Shown one piece after another: positions 38,946-49,831 of a stretch of DNA of 64,000 bases. The notes beneath the pieces are model-generated. The model was given only the letters and a program-made list of their open reading frames with translations. It was not told where the DNA came from and searched no databases. The stretch is taken from the NCBI GenBank assembly GCA_018894105.1, contig CM032128.1, positions 27,737,299 to 27,801,298 on the forward strand, in the 5' to 3' direction. The first letter of the stretch is position 1, and each line of letters opens with the position of its first letter. Source of the stretch: Jacaranda mimosifolia. Its lineage: Eukaryota; Streptophyta; Magnoliopsida; Lamiales; Bignoniaceae. A program made the position numbers and the translations under genes.

Positions 38946-39330
38946 ATACTTTCATCTAGAATCGAACCCTAAGACTACTTCCTAACTAAATGAGTTCTCT
39001 AACCAGCTAGACTAATGAAAATCTTGTTGTGACCTTTATTGATAAAGTTAATTAAGCCTGAAAGGTGAAAATCCAACCAAAAATACAATATGCTTTCATC
39101 TAGAATTGAACTCTGGCATCTCTTCACTAAATGAGTTCTTTAACCAACTGGACTAATGAAAATCTTGTTCTGAACTTTACTGCAGAGACATAATTAAGCC
39201 TGAAAGGTGAAAATCCAACAAAAAATACAGTATGCTTTCATCTAGAATTGAACTCTAGACCACCTCCTCACTAAATGAGTTCTCTAACCAATTGGACTAA
39301 TGAAAATCTTCTTGTGAAATTTTTAATCAT
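38946..39330 (-). repeat. 143-bp tandem repeats resembling tRNA-derived SINE units
   Basis: Three successive units begin at the same phase 143 bases apart (marker C of ATACTTTCATC or ATGCTTTCATC at 38949, 39092 and 39235); the last is cut short. On the minus strand the last unit contains TAGTCCAATTGG (39299-39288), a good polymerase III A box, and GTTCAATTC (39253-39245), a good B box, 34 bases apart as in tRNA genes. This suggests a tRNA-like or SINE-like origin. I found no tRNA cloverleaf good enough to call a functional tRNA. Confidence 0.65.
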
Positions 39331-39985
39331 TTTCAAGTATCTTAATAAAACATATAAAAAGAAAATATTTTATATTAGTGGGGGAAAATTAATTGAAGAA
39401 TCAAGTCTTCTTTATATTTCACCACTTACATGAACAAAGAACTTTTCTCAATTTCTTTCATGTCTATATATATATTATGGCATAAACAAGCATAAATGAT
39501 TTCTTATTTTTTTATGATTTTATTTTACTAGAGATGGTGAGAATTTGAAACCTTAAATGTGCATAGCAAGAAGAATCATTAAGTCATCACTTGAAAAGTT
39601 CTCAATCTAATGAAACTTCGAGTAAGTTACAAAGCTATTGATATTTAAATCTTTTATACATTTATAGTTGTAGATGTCATAGTTGACTCTTAAGGTATTT
39701 TAGTTATAAATTGTATATTGTTCATATTGGTTATTTCTAAATTTATTTTCATATAATAAGTTTAATTTTAATTTTAAGTTTTTCTAATTTGATTTCTATT
39801 ATATGATTTTTTCTAGTCATAACTACATCTATTTGTGTGAATTAACCAGATTAGCAAATTTTCATTAGACTCTCTAATTTCTTTGTTAATATGAGATTCT
39901 AAGATACTGCACATTTATATTGACTTATATCTTGTTGATTATGAGATACTGCACATTTATATTGACTTATATCTTGTGCTTCAAA
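39331..39985 (+). other. CACTA interior upstream of the transposase
   Basis: AT-rich, non-coding. A 39-base phrase is directly repeated around 39899-39976 (words GAGATACTGCACATTTATAT and GACTTATATCTTGT). Confidence 0.55.
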
Positions 39986-42460
39986 ATGGATAAAAGTTGG
40001 ATGGACTTGCCTAAGACAAGTAATGCATACAGAGTTGGAGTTGAAGGATTTCTAAACTTTGCATTCAGAAATTCAAATATCTCAAGAATGATATCGTGTC
40101 CTTGTAGAAAATGCAAGAATGCGGTACGTAGACCAAGAGAAATTTTGAAAGAACATTTAATTTGTGAAGGTTTCATAAGGGGTTATTCCTAGTGGGTGGC
40201 ACGTGGTGAACTTCAATTTCCTAGTTCATCTTCATCACATTCGCATAATGCCTATAATGTAGGAGGCATGGATACACTAGATGATATGCAAGGTTTATTA
40301 AATGATGCATTTGGATAGCAAAATGAGAACTTTCTCATATCGAATCTAGGACACTTTGCAAATAAAGGTGCAAATGCTGGGACTGAGAGATTTTATAAGT
40401 TGATCAAAGATTCTCAACATGACCTATACCCAGGTTGTAAAAAATTCTCCAAACTTTATTTTCTTATAAAAATGCTTCATATTAAGTGTCTTGGCAATTG
40501 GACCAATAAGTCATTTAACATGATTGATTTGTTAAATAAAGCATTCCTAGAGGGTGTCCAACTACCAAAATCTTGGTATGATGCAAGGAAGCTATTAAAA
40601 GAACTGGGGATGAATTATGAAAAAATTGATGTTTGTCAAAATGATTGTATGTTATATTGGGGGTCTTATGAGTGGAGGAATGAATGTAAAACATGTCATC
40701 AACCAAGGTGGGTTGATAAAGTAGGAGGTAAAAATGTTCCATTCAAATCTTTGTGGCATTTTACTCTAAATCCGAGATTGCAACAGCTGTTTATGTCATC
40801 AAAAACAACATCCTTTATGACATGGCATGCTGAAAGTCGTCCAAAAGATGGAAATATGAGGCATCCGGCGGACTCTCCTGCTTGGCATGCATTTGATTAC
40901 AAAAATGTTGAATTCACAAAAAATCATCGCAACATAAGATTGGGGTTGACTTCAAATGAATTTAATCTATTTAGAACTATGAATGTAAATCATAGTACAT
41001 GGCTTATGGTTATGATACTATATAACCTACTTCTTTGGATGTGTATAAAGAAACTCATTTCATGTTATCATTGATTATTTTTGGTCCGACTCAACCTGGA
41101 AATGATATTAGTGTGTATTTACGGCCTCTGATAAATGAATTGAAGGAATCATGGGATATTGGCATGGTAACATATAATGCAGCAAAGAAATAAACTTTTA
41201 TAATGCGGGCTGCATTAATGTAGACCATTAGTGACTTTCTTGTATATGCATACTTGTCTGGTCATAGCACCAAAGGTTATTTTGCCTAACCTCTTTGTCA
41301 AAAAGAGGTATCGTCTTTAAGGTTGCATTTTTCTAAAAAGGAATGCTGCGTGGGCTATCGTTGGTTTTTGCCTTGCAATCATCCTTATCGAAAGGATTTG
41401 AGTTCTTTTGATGGGAAAGAAGAAGTAAAAGGTGCTCCTTCACAATTAACAGGTTCTATGATACTTGATGAGTTGAAGTTTTGTGATCCCATTCAATTTA
41501 GAAAATTGGTAATTGATAATCCAGAAATGCCTAATGGTTTGAGAAAACAAAGTATATTTTTTGAGCTACCATATTGGAAAGATAACTTGGTTCATCATAA
41601 TCTGGATGTCATGCATATTGAAAAGAACATATGCACCAGTCTTCTTGGAACTTTGTTAGGTTTATCTGGAAAATCAAAGGATCATTTGTGTGCATGGATG
41701 GACTTGCAAGATATGGGCATTAGGCCAAATCTTCATCCAAAAGAAGGGGAGTCCAATAAAAGTTTCTTACCTGCTGTCTCATTTACAATGAATAAGAAAG
41801 CAAAAGACAAAATTTTCAAAGTCTTAAAGAAAATAAAGGTTCCAAATGGATATTCATCAAACAGATCAAGATGTGTTAAGCTAAAGACACTCAAAATATT
41901 TGGGCTGAAAAGTCATGATCATCATATCTTGATGCAACAACTACTTCCATTAGCTTTGAGAAAAGTTTTGCCAAAATTAGTGCGATCTCCTCTTAATTAT
42001 TCGATTGTGTAGATACTTTAGAGAATTGTGTTGTAAAGTCCTTCGACCTAGTCGTTTAATTAAATGGAAAAGGATATTTTGGAGATATTATGTCAACTTG
42101 AAAGGATTTTTCCTCCTTCATTTTTTGATATTATGGTGCACTTATCTGTTCATTTGGCTTCTGAAGCTAGAATTGCAGGCCTAGTTCGTTATCATTGGAT
42201 GTATCCAATTGAAAGGTACGTATAAGGATTTATTTACTATTAGTAGTCTACCTCTCTTTTTCAATAATTTCATTTTAATATGTTCTATTACTCCATAGGT
42301 ATTTGTCTACCTTAAAATCACATGTTCGAAACAAAAGTCGCCTAGAGGGTTCAATTGTAGAAGGGTATATAGTGGATGAATGTCTCACATTTTGTTCTAT
42401 GTATTTATATGATAATATTGAGACAAGATTTAACAAATTGGAAGGAATGATTTCATAAAT
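39986..42460 (+). pseudogene. TNP2-like CACTA transposase, broken
   Basis: The ATG opens MDKSWMDLPKTSNAY, the start of the transposase-associated domain, with the CPCRKCKN metal-binding cluster. Stops cut it at 40190 (TAG) and 40318 (TAG). The Transposase_21 domain follows at 40400-41074 (WGSYEWRNECKTCHQPRW, HPADSPAWHAFD), then a frame-shifted stretch (41075-41320), then 41323-42012 with LPYWKDNLVHHNLDVMHIEK. A DUF4218-type part begins near 42064 (DIMVHLSVHLASEARIAGLV), is split by an intron with GTACGT and CATAG at about 42216-42298, and ends near 42458. The enzyme would cut CACTA ends. Two stops and at least one frameshift make this copy inactive. Confidence 0.9.
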
Positions 42461-43113
42461 GAAATTCCCAAAGAGAGCATTGATGTCTTTTCAGTGGGAG
42501 GAAGGCCAGTTGGAAAGATAAACACTATGAGATTGGATGATAACACATTATCACGAGCACATAGATATGTATTGTTCAATTGCAAAGACATTGATCAATG
42601 TATCAAGTAAGTTATCATAATGCTTGATTAATTTTACTTGACCAATTGATTTGCCTTACATATATTTTGATATTTGCAATGAACACAAGATTATAATTGT
42701 CAATGAAAATCCTTCTTCATCAAAGCATGAAATCCATCATATCCATAGTGAAACATTTGCATCTTGGTTCTGAGATCATGTAAGTTTTTTAAAGATTTTT
42801 ATTTGTTGAATTGTTTGTTAGAATCTTTTAAGCTAGAAGATTTGTTTATATATATATATATATTTTAATTTTTTCTATAGGTCAAAGGCATGCAATTGGA
42901 TGACAATGATGTCATTTCTAAGGATTTAAAGTTGTTAGCTAAAGAACCAAACATGATTGGAAAATGACTTAGTGGGTTCATAGTTAATGGATTTAGATTT
43001 CATACAACATATCGTGAAAAAACAGAAAAAAAACTCAAAATAGTAGGCTAATGGTAACATCGTAGACTTCAAGTTTAGCAAGTAGGAGAGATACTCATCC
43101 TATACTGAGTGAG

Positions 43114-43533
43114 TTGAATTACTATGGAGTTGTAAAGGACATAATTGAGTTAGATTATTCGAAAAGTTTAAGATTGGAGCAAGATGAGGAGGGATTTATA
43201 TTGACAATCTTCATAAATGTCAAACGTCATAATGAATCATTCATCCTTGCTTCTCAAGCAAAGCAAATTTTCCATGTTGAAGACCCAATGGAAAGCAATT
43301 GGCAACTTGTGTTGAAAATAATAGCTAGAGATTACTATGACATGGGAGAAAATAATGATCCTGACTCAGAACAATGGGGAACAACACAACTATCTAATGA
43401 AAAAGAAGATGTTGTGTTGGTGAGAGAGGATATTGCTGGAACCAAAGTTGATGTGCCATTATCAAAGATTCAAGAGTTGATACGAAAAAAGGAAGAAGTG
43501 GAGATGTTACAACGGATGAGCACCGCCACCTAA
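43114..43533 (+). pseudogene. C-terminal DUF4216-like part of the CACTA transposase
   Basis: The frame reads NYYGVVKDIIELDYSKSL, then FILASQAKQIFHVEDPMESN, the conserved core of the DUF4216 module found at the end of plant CACTA transposases. A Glu/Val-rich tail follows. It may have been the last exon of the upstream gene; introns or decay separate them (42460-43113), and a linking start was not identified. Confidence 0.8.
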
Positions 43534-45129
43534 TATATCATGATCTTTATTATATTTTGATAAAACTTAGATAGTTATGTTGTTTTTTCTCAATTTGTCA
43601 ATAATTGTTTGCTAGTTTTCATTTGTTTCAATTTTTGTTTATTTATACATTATAAATAAAGCTGTGTTACTTATTACCTTTTTCTTTTGTTTGTTTGCAA
43701 TAGAGAGGACAAGAAGTAGGCATTCAAGTAATGAAGATACATTACATCATGCTAACTAGTTGAAACGGGAGGAAGTACAGGTGTATCATTCGTATAGTTC
43801 TCCGTCTAATGAAATTGGAACAAGTAAGTTTCTAACCTCTATAAGTAAGCATCCCCATTTAGCTTAATTAAATGTAGGGGAGTATGCACTTTTTTGTAAC
43901 TATTTTTAATTCATGCTTAGTTGAGAGCAAAAGAAAATGTTCTTGAATTTGATTTGTGTAGTCCTTTTCAGTGGAAAACTACTATCAAAAAGAAACTTCT
44001 TCATGCTAGGATGCAAACTAATCTTTGTAGGCTATATACAACCAATTTGCTCTTTTGGTGGGTCCTAATCATCTCAGACATTGGCATCTTACCTTTACCA
44101 TTTTGTGATACATTCAAATAGAAAGAAATAAGAATCATTAATGTTAATTCCATTTAGATCAAAGCTATATTTAGTGCATAAGTTACATTTAGCATAAATA
44201 ATTTGTATATAGATTAGATATTATCCATCAACAAACCACATATGATCTTTATCCACATTGAATTGTATGAAGATTTATCCTTTCTACTATTAGACTGTGT
44301 CTAGAAATGCTTTGAAATAAAAGAACAGAGCCCGAAATAGAAGATTTCATTTGGCTAAAATATCCTAGCCTTATAAGAATTATGATTTTTAATTTACCTT
44401 TTCCTAAGATTACTGAAAGTAAGGATATAAAACGCCCAACAGGTGGCTATACCTATGATTTATTTGATCATTCAAATGCACAATATCTTTTATCTTTTTT
44501 TATTTCATCAAAATCAAATTTCTTTCTTGAACCATTACATAAGAATAACAACTTGAAATTTTTATATTGTTACTTATAGTGTCATTAGCCCATTCTATTG
44601 TATAATCATAATGTTGATCTTCTGTCATATTCTCAAGCTAATATTAATGTGATTGCTTGATAAATATTATCTATGATTAAGAAACTTGGGGTGGATTTAA
44701 ATGGTCTTACATTTCATTTTTTGTTTAGATAGTTGTTTTAAGTTGTTTTTGCAACATGTTTAACTGCTGGTCTTTTTTTCTTTGAGCAAAGGTGGTTCAA
44801 GATGACAACAATTGATGTGGTGAAGTTGGATTGCAAATAGAAGTGTGCTTGAGGCTTTATTTCACTTCTCCATCTTCAACTACGATATTATTTTGTCTAG
44901 CATGTAGGGTTATTATGTCAAGTGTTGGACCAAGTACTTTTGGTGGTAATTATACTAGCATATTTTGATTAGTGGTCCTTTTTTTGAATGAACTTGATGT
45001 CTCAACATTGATTGGATTCTTTAGACTATGGTTTGAATTGAAGATGCAAAGAATGTGGTTTTGATGTTCAAAATGAATTATATTCTCTAGTTGAGAATTT
45101 GTTTTGTATATATGGATGGTGATGAGTTG
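43534..45129 (+). other. CACTA 3' interior
   Basis: Short frames at 43921-44121 and 44382-44579 show no known domain. In En/Spm elements a second protein gene (TNPA-like) lies in this place, but nothing here can be called one. Confidence 0.5.
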
Positions 45130-45712
45130 AAGTAGTTCATTTATGTTGCCAAAATTTTGGTTGTTAGTCAAAAAGTACAACAAAAAAGCATGCAAAATTT
45201 GCATTGCAGGTGAGAATTGTAACAATAATATTTTGTGTAAGAATAAACACTTATTATTACACTTAAAATATGTGGTAAATGATTGTATTTTAAAGAAGTG
45301 TAACTATATATACTTTATATTACAGTTTGACTTGGGGTAAAAGGTTTGCATTGTAAAAATACATGCCTAGCATTACACTTTAATATGTAACTAATTCTGG
45401 TTCTGGTCACAAATTAGGATGTGGGGATTTCTATTTTATGTCATGGTTAGAAAGTGTAACAATATTTAGCATTTATACTTTGAATTGTAAGTAAATGTAG
45501 TTCTGTTGACAAATAAAAGTGTGGTGGTTTTGATTTTATGTTACAATTATGAAATGTAATATTATATGCCTAGCGTTACACTTCAAAATGTAAGCTTAGA
45601 CCATGGTAGACAGTGCCAAAATGATGAGAATCGTAGTATATGATTAAGTGTGGCAATAGGTTATTCATCTCCACGCATTGAAATGTGGTTATATTCATTT
45701 TTTCTTGTAGTG
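45130..45712 (+). repeat. Right subterminal and terminal repeats of the CACTA element
   Basis: Copies of AAGTGTAAC (about 45296 and 45448) and of its inverse TTACACTT (about 45257, 45374 and 45574) crowd the last 500 bases, ending in TTTTTTCTTGTAGTG. Subterminal arrays like this bind the DNA-binding protein of En/Spm systems. Confidence 0.8.
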
Positions 45713-45987
45713 AGAAAGAAGAGTAATTGTTTGCAAAGCAGGCCATCCTCATGGGAAAGTACTGGCTACTTGATTAATCTTTGCTGGATTTGCAAACAAT
45801 TGTATTCTAGATAATCAAATTTAGTTTGATATATAATATCTTTTATAATAGTTTAGGCAAATTAACTCTTCAATTCTCAGGTGACTAACAAAGATTTCAC
45901 AAATTGTTTGGCACTGAATTCATCCATAAATTAGACGAGTTACAGACACATGCAGTACGTACCCACATATACTCACACATGAAAAAT

Positions 45988-46785
45988 GGAAAAATTGTAA
46001 TTTTGATCCTTCAACTATTGTCAACTTTTTAAATGGATCATTTTCTATTGCAGCTTGCGTATTTAGTCCATTATCTTAAATTTGCCATTATATTTAGTCC
46101 ATTTGTTTGCAAATTTAGTCCTTCAGGTCACTTAATTTGAAATCAAGCCTGAAACATATCCAATCACCTTTCATTATGCTAAAATTTGGGACTTTTTGAC
46201 CATGTGTATTTAGGTGCCACATCTTTACCGCATTGACTTAAAAATTTAACCAAATCTTAAATTTGAAGATGTGATTTAAGAAATAATCACTGCACTTATA
46301 TTTTTTTAGATTAAAAAAAGATAAGAAAAAAAGCCGGTCACATTTTTCACCTATAAATATTCATTTTTATAATAATTATTTTCAACTTTTTATATATATG
46401 TACTTTTCTAAATTATATTTTAAATAACTATCTTTCTTAATATTTTTATTAACTTTTGTTTCTTTCATATTAAAAAATAACTACAGCAATTGTTTCCGAA
46501 ATCACTTTTTTAAATTCAAGATTTAGTTAAATTTTAAGCTGAAACGACAAAGATGTCACTTGAGTACATGTGTCCAAAAAATTTCAAATTTTGGTATGAT
46601 GAAAGGTGATCAGGTTTGTTTCGGGCTCGATTTCAAATTAAGCTGCCCGAAGGACTAAATTTGCAAATAAATGGACTAAATGTGATGACAAATGTAGGAT
46701 AATGGACTAAATATGTAAGCTGCAATAGAAAATGGACCATTTAAAAAGTTGGCAATAGTTAAAGGACCAAAATTGCATTTTTCCC
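45988..46785. mobile_element. Mutator-type foldback element, 798 bp
   Basis: Two arms of about 320 bp are inverted copies: left 45988-46320, right about 46465-46785. The left arm reads GGAAAAATTGTAATTTTGAT and the reverse of the right arm reads GGGGAAAAATGCAATTTTGG. CATGAAAAAT occurs directly at both borders (45978-45987 and 46786-46795), a 9-10 bp duplication in the Mutator range. There is no coding capacity. The repeated TTTAGTCC words also occur in the element at 57276-59213. Confidence 0.85.
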
Positions 46786-46795
46786 CATGAAAAAT

Positions 46796-47783
46796 TATTT
46801 CAAATAAATCCCTTCATTTTCCTTGGAAAAATATCATGCATCATGCGGTCAGCTCGATCCAGCAACTCAATAGTTAACACGTTGCATGGGATTAATATAT
46901 AAATATATATATATATATATGTCTTTGTGTGTATATACATATATATATATGTTGCTTATGCATCAAAAAAGTATATGCAGGAAAGCAAAGAGTCTGAAGT
47001 CTGATTTAAGCAAGCAATATCAATTATTATAGCCTTAAAAAATTTAGTTTAGGCGAGGTATTAATAGTTAATCTTCAAATGAGGGAAATTAATAAGCAAG
47101 AAATATATTGGGGCAGCGCCTCTTTCTACACTTAAAAATATTGATTCCAAATCTAAAGCAGCATACATGTATGTTATTGCATTACATACGTAAAAATCTA
47201 TTTACAACTGTTTGTAGCAAGCACAATAGTATTTGACCATAGTTATGTAATTTCAACTAAATTCTAAGTTTCTAGAATTTTTAAAATTTTTAATTAAATT
47301 AAAAGAATTTTATTGGTCTTGATTATTTATCTTTATCCAAGTATCAAAGAGTAGTTTAGATATATAGCAATTCAAATGTTGTCAATTTTCTTTATTAACA
47401 ATGATATATTTATTACTTAGACCTATTATTAGACAAATTATTAATAACTAAATAAATATATTTTTATTTAATTATTAAAATAATCATTATGTCTCAATTT
47501 AAATATTTTTCTTCGTCAAATCAAAATAATTGGTAAAATAAAATCTATGTTATTTATATATAAAATGCTAAGTCACGTGTCATCATTAATAAACATAAAA
47601 TATGAAGAAATTGATCTTGAGTATTAAAGTTTTCCCTATAGCAATATTTTTTATTGTTGCAAGTTATAATCTTTAAAAATCAAAGCCACCATTTAAAGTG
47701 GTTGGTAAAATTAATACCAACGCACAGTTGTCTCATAATTATGGTTAGAGCAACTTACAATCTATTGGTGATTTGTAAGTTTG
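46796..47783. other. Intergenic DNA
   Basis: AT-rich, with a (TA)n tract at about 46890-46950. No gene or repeat boundary was identified. Confidence 0.6.
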
Positions 47784-48067
47784 TGTTATAAGCCAAATCT
47801 GCCATGAAAGAAAGCTTAGCTGAAATTGGAAATTTTATGCAAGTGTAAAAATGTGCATGGCAGCCTTTTATGCTGCATTTATATACACGAGTACAGAAAG
47901 TAAAGAAAGAGAAAAAACCTAATTAACCACCTAACTCTCTGGCTAACTAACTCGGTAACAAATTAATTTAGAGTAAAATATATTCTAACTAACAGCTAAC
48001 AGAGAAGATGTTACAGTAGGATAAAAAGGAATGGTTCAAGCATGATTTTATGTGCACTCTAATACCA
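47784..48067 (-). repeat. 3' LTR of element E
   Basis: 284 bp. It starts TGTTATAAGCCAAATCTGCC on the plus strand and ends CTCTAATACCA. Shared blocks with the right copy include CTAACTAACTCGGTAACAAA. Confidence 0.85.
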
Positions 48068-48200
48068 ACCCCCCCTCCCTCAAGGTGGATGGTGGAGGTC
48101 CTTCACGGCCAGCTTGGATAGTAGCAGAGAAAGAGCAGCAGCGGGAAGTGGCTTGGTGAACACATCGGCTATCTGAGCCTGCAAGCACTTGGGCATTAGG

Positions 48201-49293
48201 TGTTATAAAATTTAAGATCAAATGCAAGTCGAGGCAAGAGTTTGTAACTCTCTTTCCTTAAGGCAAATTAGCCCCGCTACGGTGCTCACGGTTTATGGCT
48301 ATTGCCTCCCAAGATACAACGACTAACGTTCAAGTAGTAGTAGTACTACAAACTGCTTGACTCCAGCGAACTTAAAGAACGCTCCAAACTCTCTTTAACA
48401 GAATATGAGAAATGAGGAAGAAGATACGAAAAATGCTATGAAATGTATATTATTTTTGGAGTGTGAAATGCAACAAGTGAGGGGCTGAATATATAGAGGA
48501 TCAAGAGTCACATTGTATGGACATGTTAGTTCAACATGTCCCCTGATTAGGCCTTTGCAGCTACTGGACACAACCCTTGACTGTTCAGAGTTGCAATTTC
48601 AAACCGGAAAGGTATTTCCAGACTATTCTGGAATTTAAACACCAAAAATTGTGTTTTTAAGATGAAAAGACATTTCCAGAAAAATCTGAAAATTAATTTA
48701 AAATCGGAGGTAATTAAATCCAAATGGGCTTTAATTGATTGGACTTTTAATTAAATAAAACAAGCCCAGCTGTATTTAATTAAATAAAATAAGTCCAACA
48801 AAACAATTAATTAAATCTGGCCTAAAAAGATAAGGCCTGAGCCAAGCCAAGCCCAAGACCTAAGACCCGAGCCCGTGCACTTGCCGTGCCGAGCCGACCG
48901 GCCGAACAGGTGGGCAGCGGCGCGCACGCGCACGTGTAGCTTGGACTGAACCTATAGTTATCTGGGTCCTCTCCCCTCCAAAGACTATTGGTACCCCAAG
49001 GGGCCCAACCCTATAGTCTAAAATTGAGCTATATAAATAGGTCAATTTTTTATTGTTTTTCCAATGTGGGACTCCTCATATTCCCACCTTTCCATCTTCT
49101 CTTAAACCCCACAATAGTCAACTCTTAGGGGCTTACTTTAGGCATTAATTTCTCATTCATTCAATAATGAATTTGAACAATTAACGACTCTATCATCATC
49201 TACGTTCAACGTAGATTACATTAATCACAAGAGCCTCCAAATATTCTATTTGATCATCATTACTTAATTGGTCAAACTTACCAATTTCCAACA
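48201..49293 (-). repeat. 3' LTR of element B
   Basis: On the plus strand it starts TGTTATAAAATTTAAGATC and ends TTTCCAACA. A GC-rich stretch of GCGCGCACGCGCACGTG words lies near 48920. It retains two short segments (about 37 and 26 bp) absent from the partner. Confidence 0.93.
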
Positions 49294-49831
49294 ATCCCCC
49301 ACATGAATGCAAATTAATGCATGTGACAATGCTTATGCAAACACAAAGAGTTCAGACGGAAAGTTATCGCATCAGGAAAGGTGGCTTCTGGCTTTGAACC
49401 TTCCTTAGAGGAATGCTATCGGCCTACTTGGCTGTACAATGAACACGATGTCTTGAACTGTCTAGCCGTTGATGTAAGCCTAGTCAACAACACCCCCACA
49501 ATAACCATCATTCCGTCTTTAGTTCTTTCGGTTGGGTCCGTTTTGGCCTTGGACACCAATCTTGGTTTCATAAGTGTTTACGATGAAGCGGCCTGTCTTC
49601 ACACTTACATAGGTGATCTCCCATTAACGAGTACCCTGCAATACTCCTTGGGAATCATTAAGAGTCTATGCTTAACCTCTTACCTATTGAGCAGGTTGCA
49701 CTCTATGCTATAGGAATGGGTTGGAGTTTTGCTCCAGAGTGCTAACTTCAACTTCCATAACTTAGTTGTCCCATTGAACCAAGTTCTTGGGATCTCTAGT
49801 CACCTTGGTTGGGTTTCCATTATGTCAGTTC
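49294..49831 (-). other. 3' untranslated region of element B
   Basis: The non-coding stretch between RNase H and the LTR matches the corresponding part of element A (AAGGAAGGTTC with A/GAAGCC). An uninterrupted 110-codon frame on the opposite strand (49381-49713) has no recognisable domain. Confidence 0.7.

Larger units (their letters stand above)
23627..45712 (+). mobile_element. Giant CACTA (En/Spm) transposon, 22,086 bp
   Basis: The left end is CACTACAAAAAAAAGG and the reverse complement of the right end is CACTACAAGAAAAAAT, matching at 13 of the first 14 bases. Both ends are flanked by AGA (23624-23626 and 45713-45715), the 3-bp duplication made by CACTA transposases. AAGTGTAA-type words in both orientations are repeated just inside both ends, as expected of subterminal protein-binding repeats. 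Inside lie a TNP2-type transposase relic, host-gene-like exons and two nested Copia elements. Without elements C and D and their duplications the transposon would be about 10.2 kb, a usual length for an autonomous CACTA element. Its own transposase is broken, so it could move only with help. Confidence 0.9.

Noticed and set aside
38946..39330. A CRISPR-like array or functional tRNA genes
   Set aside because: The units adjoin without spacers, so it is a tandem repeat. The A and B boxes are tRNA-like, but no complete cloverleaf with an acceptor stem could be folded by eye.
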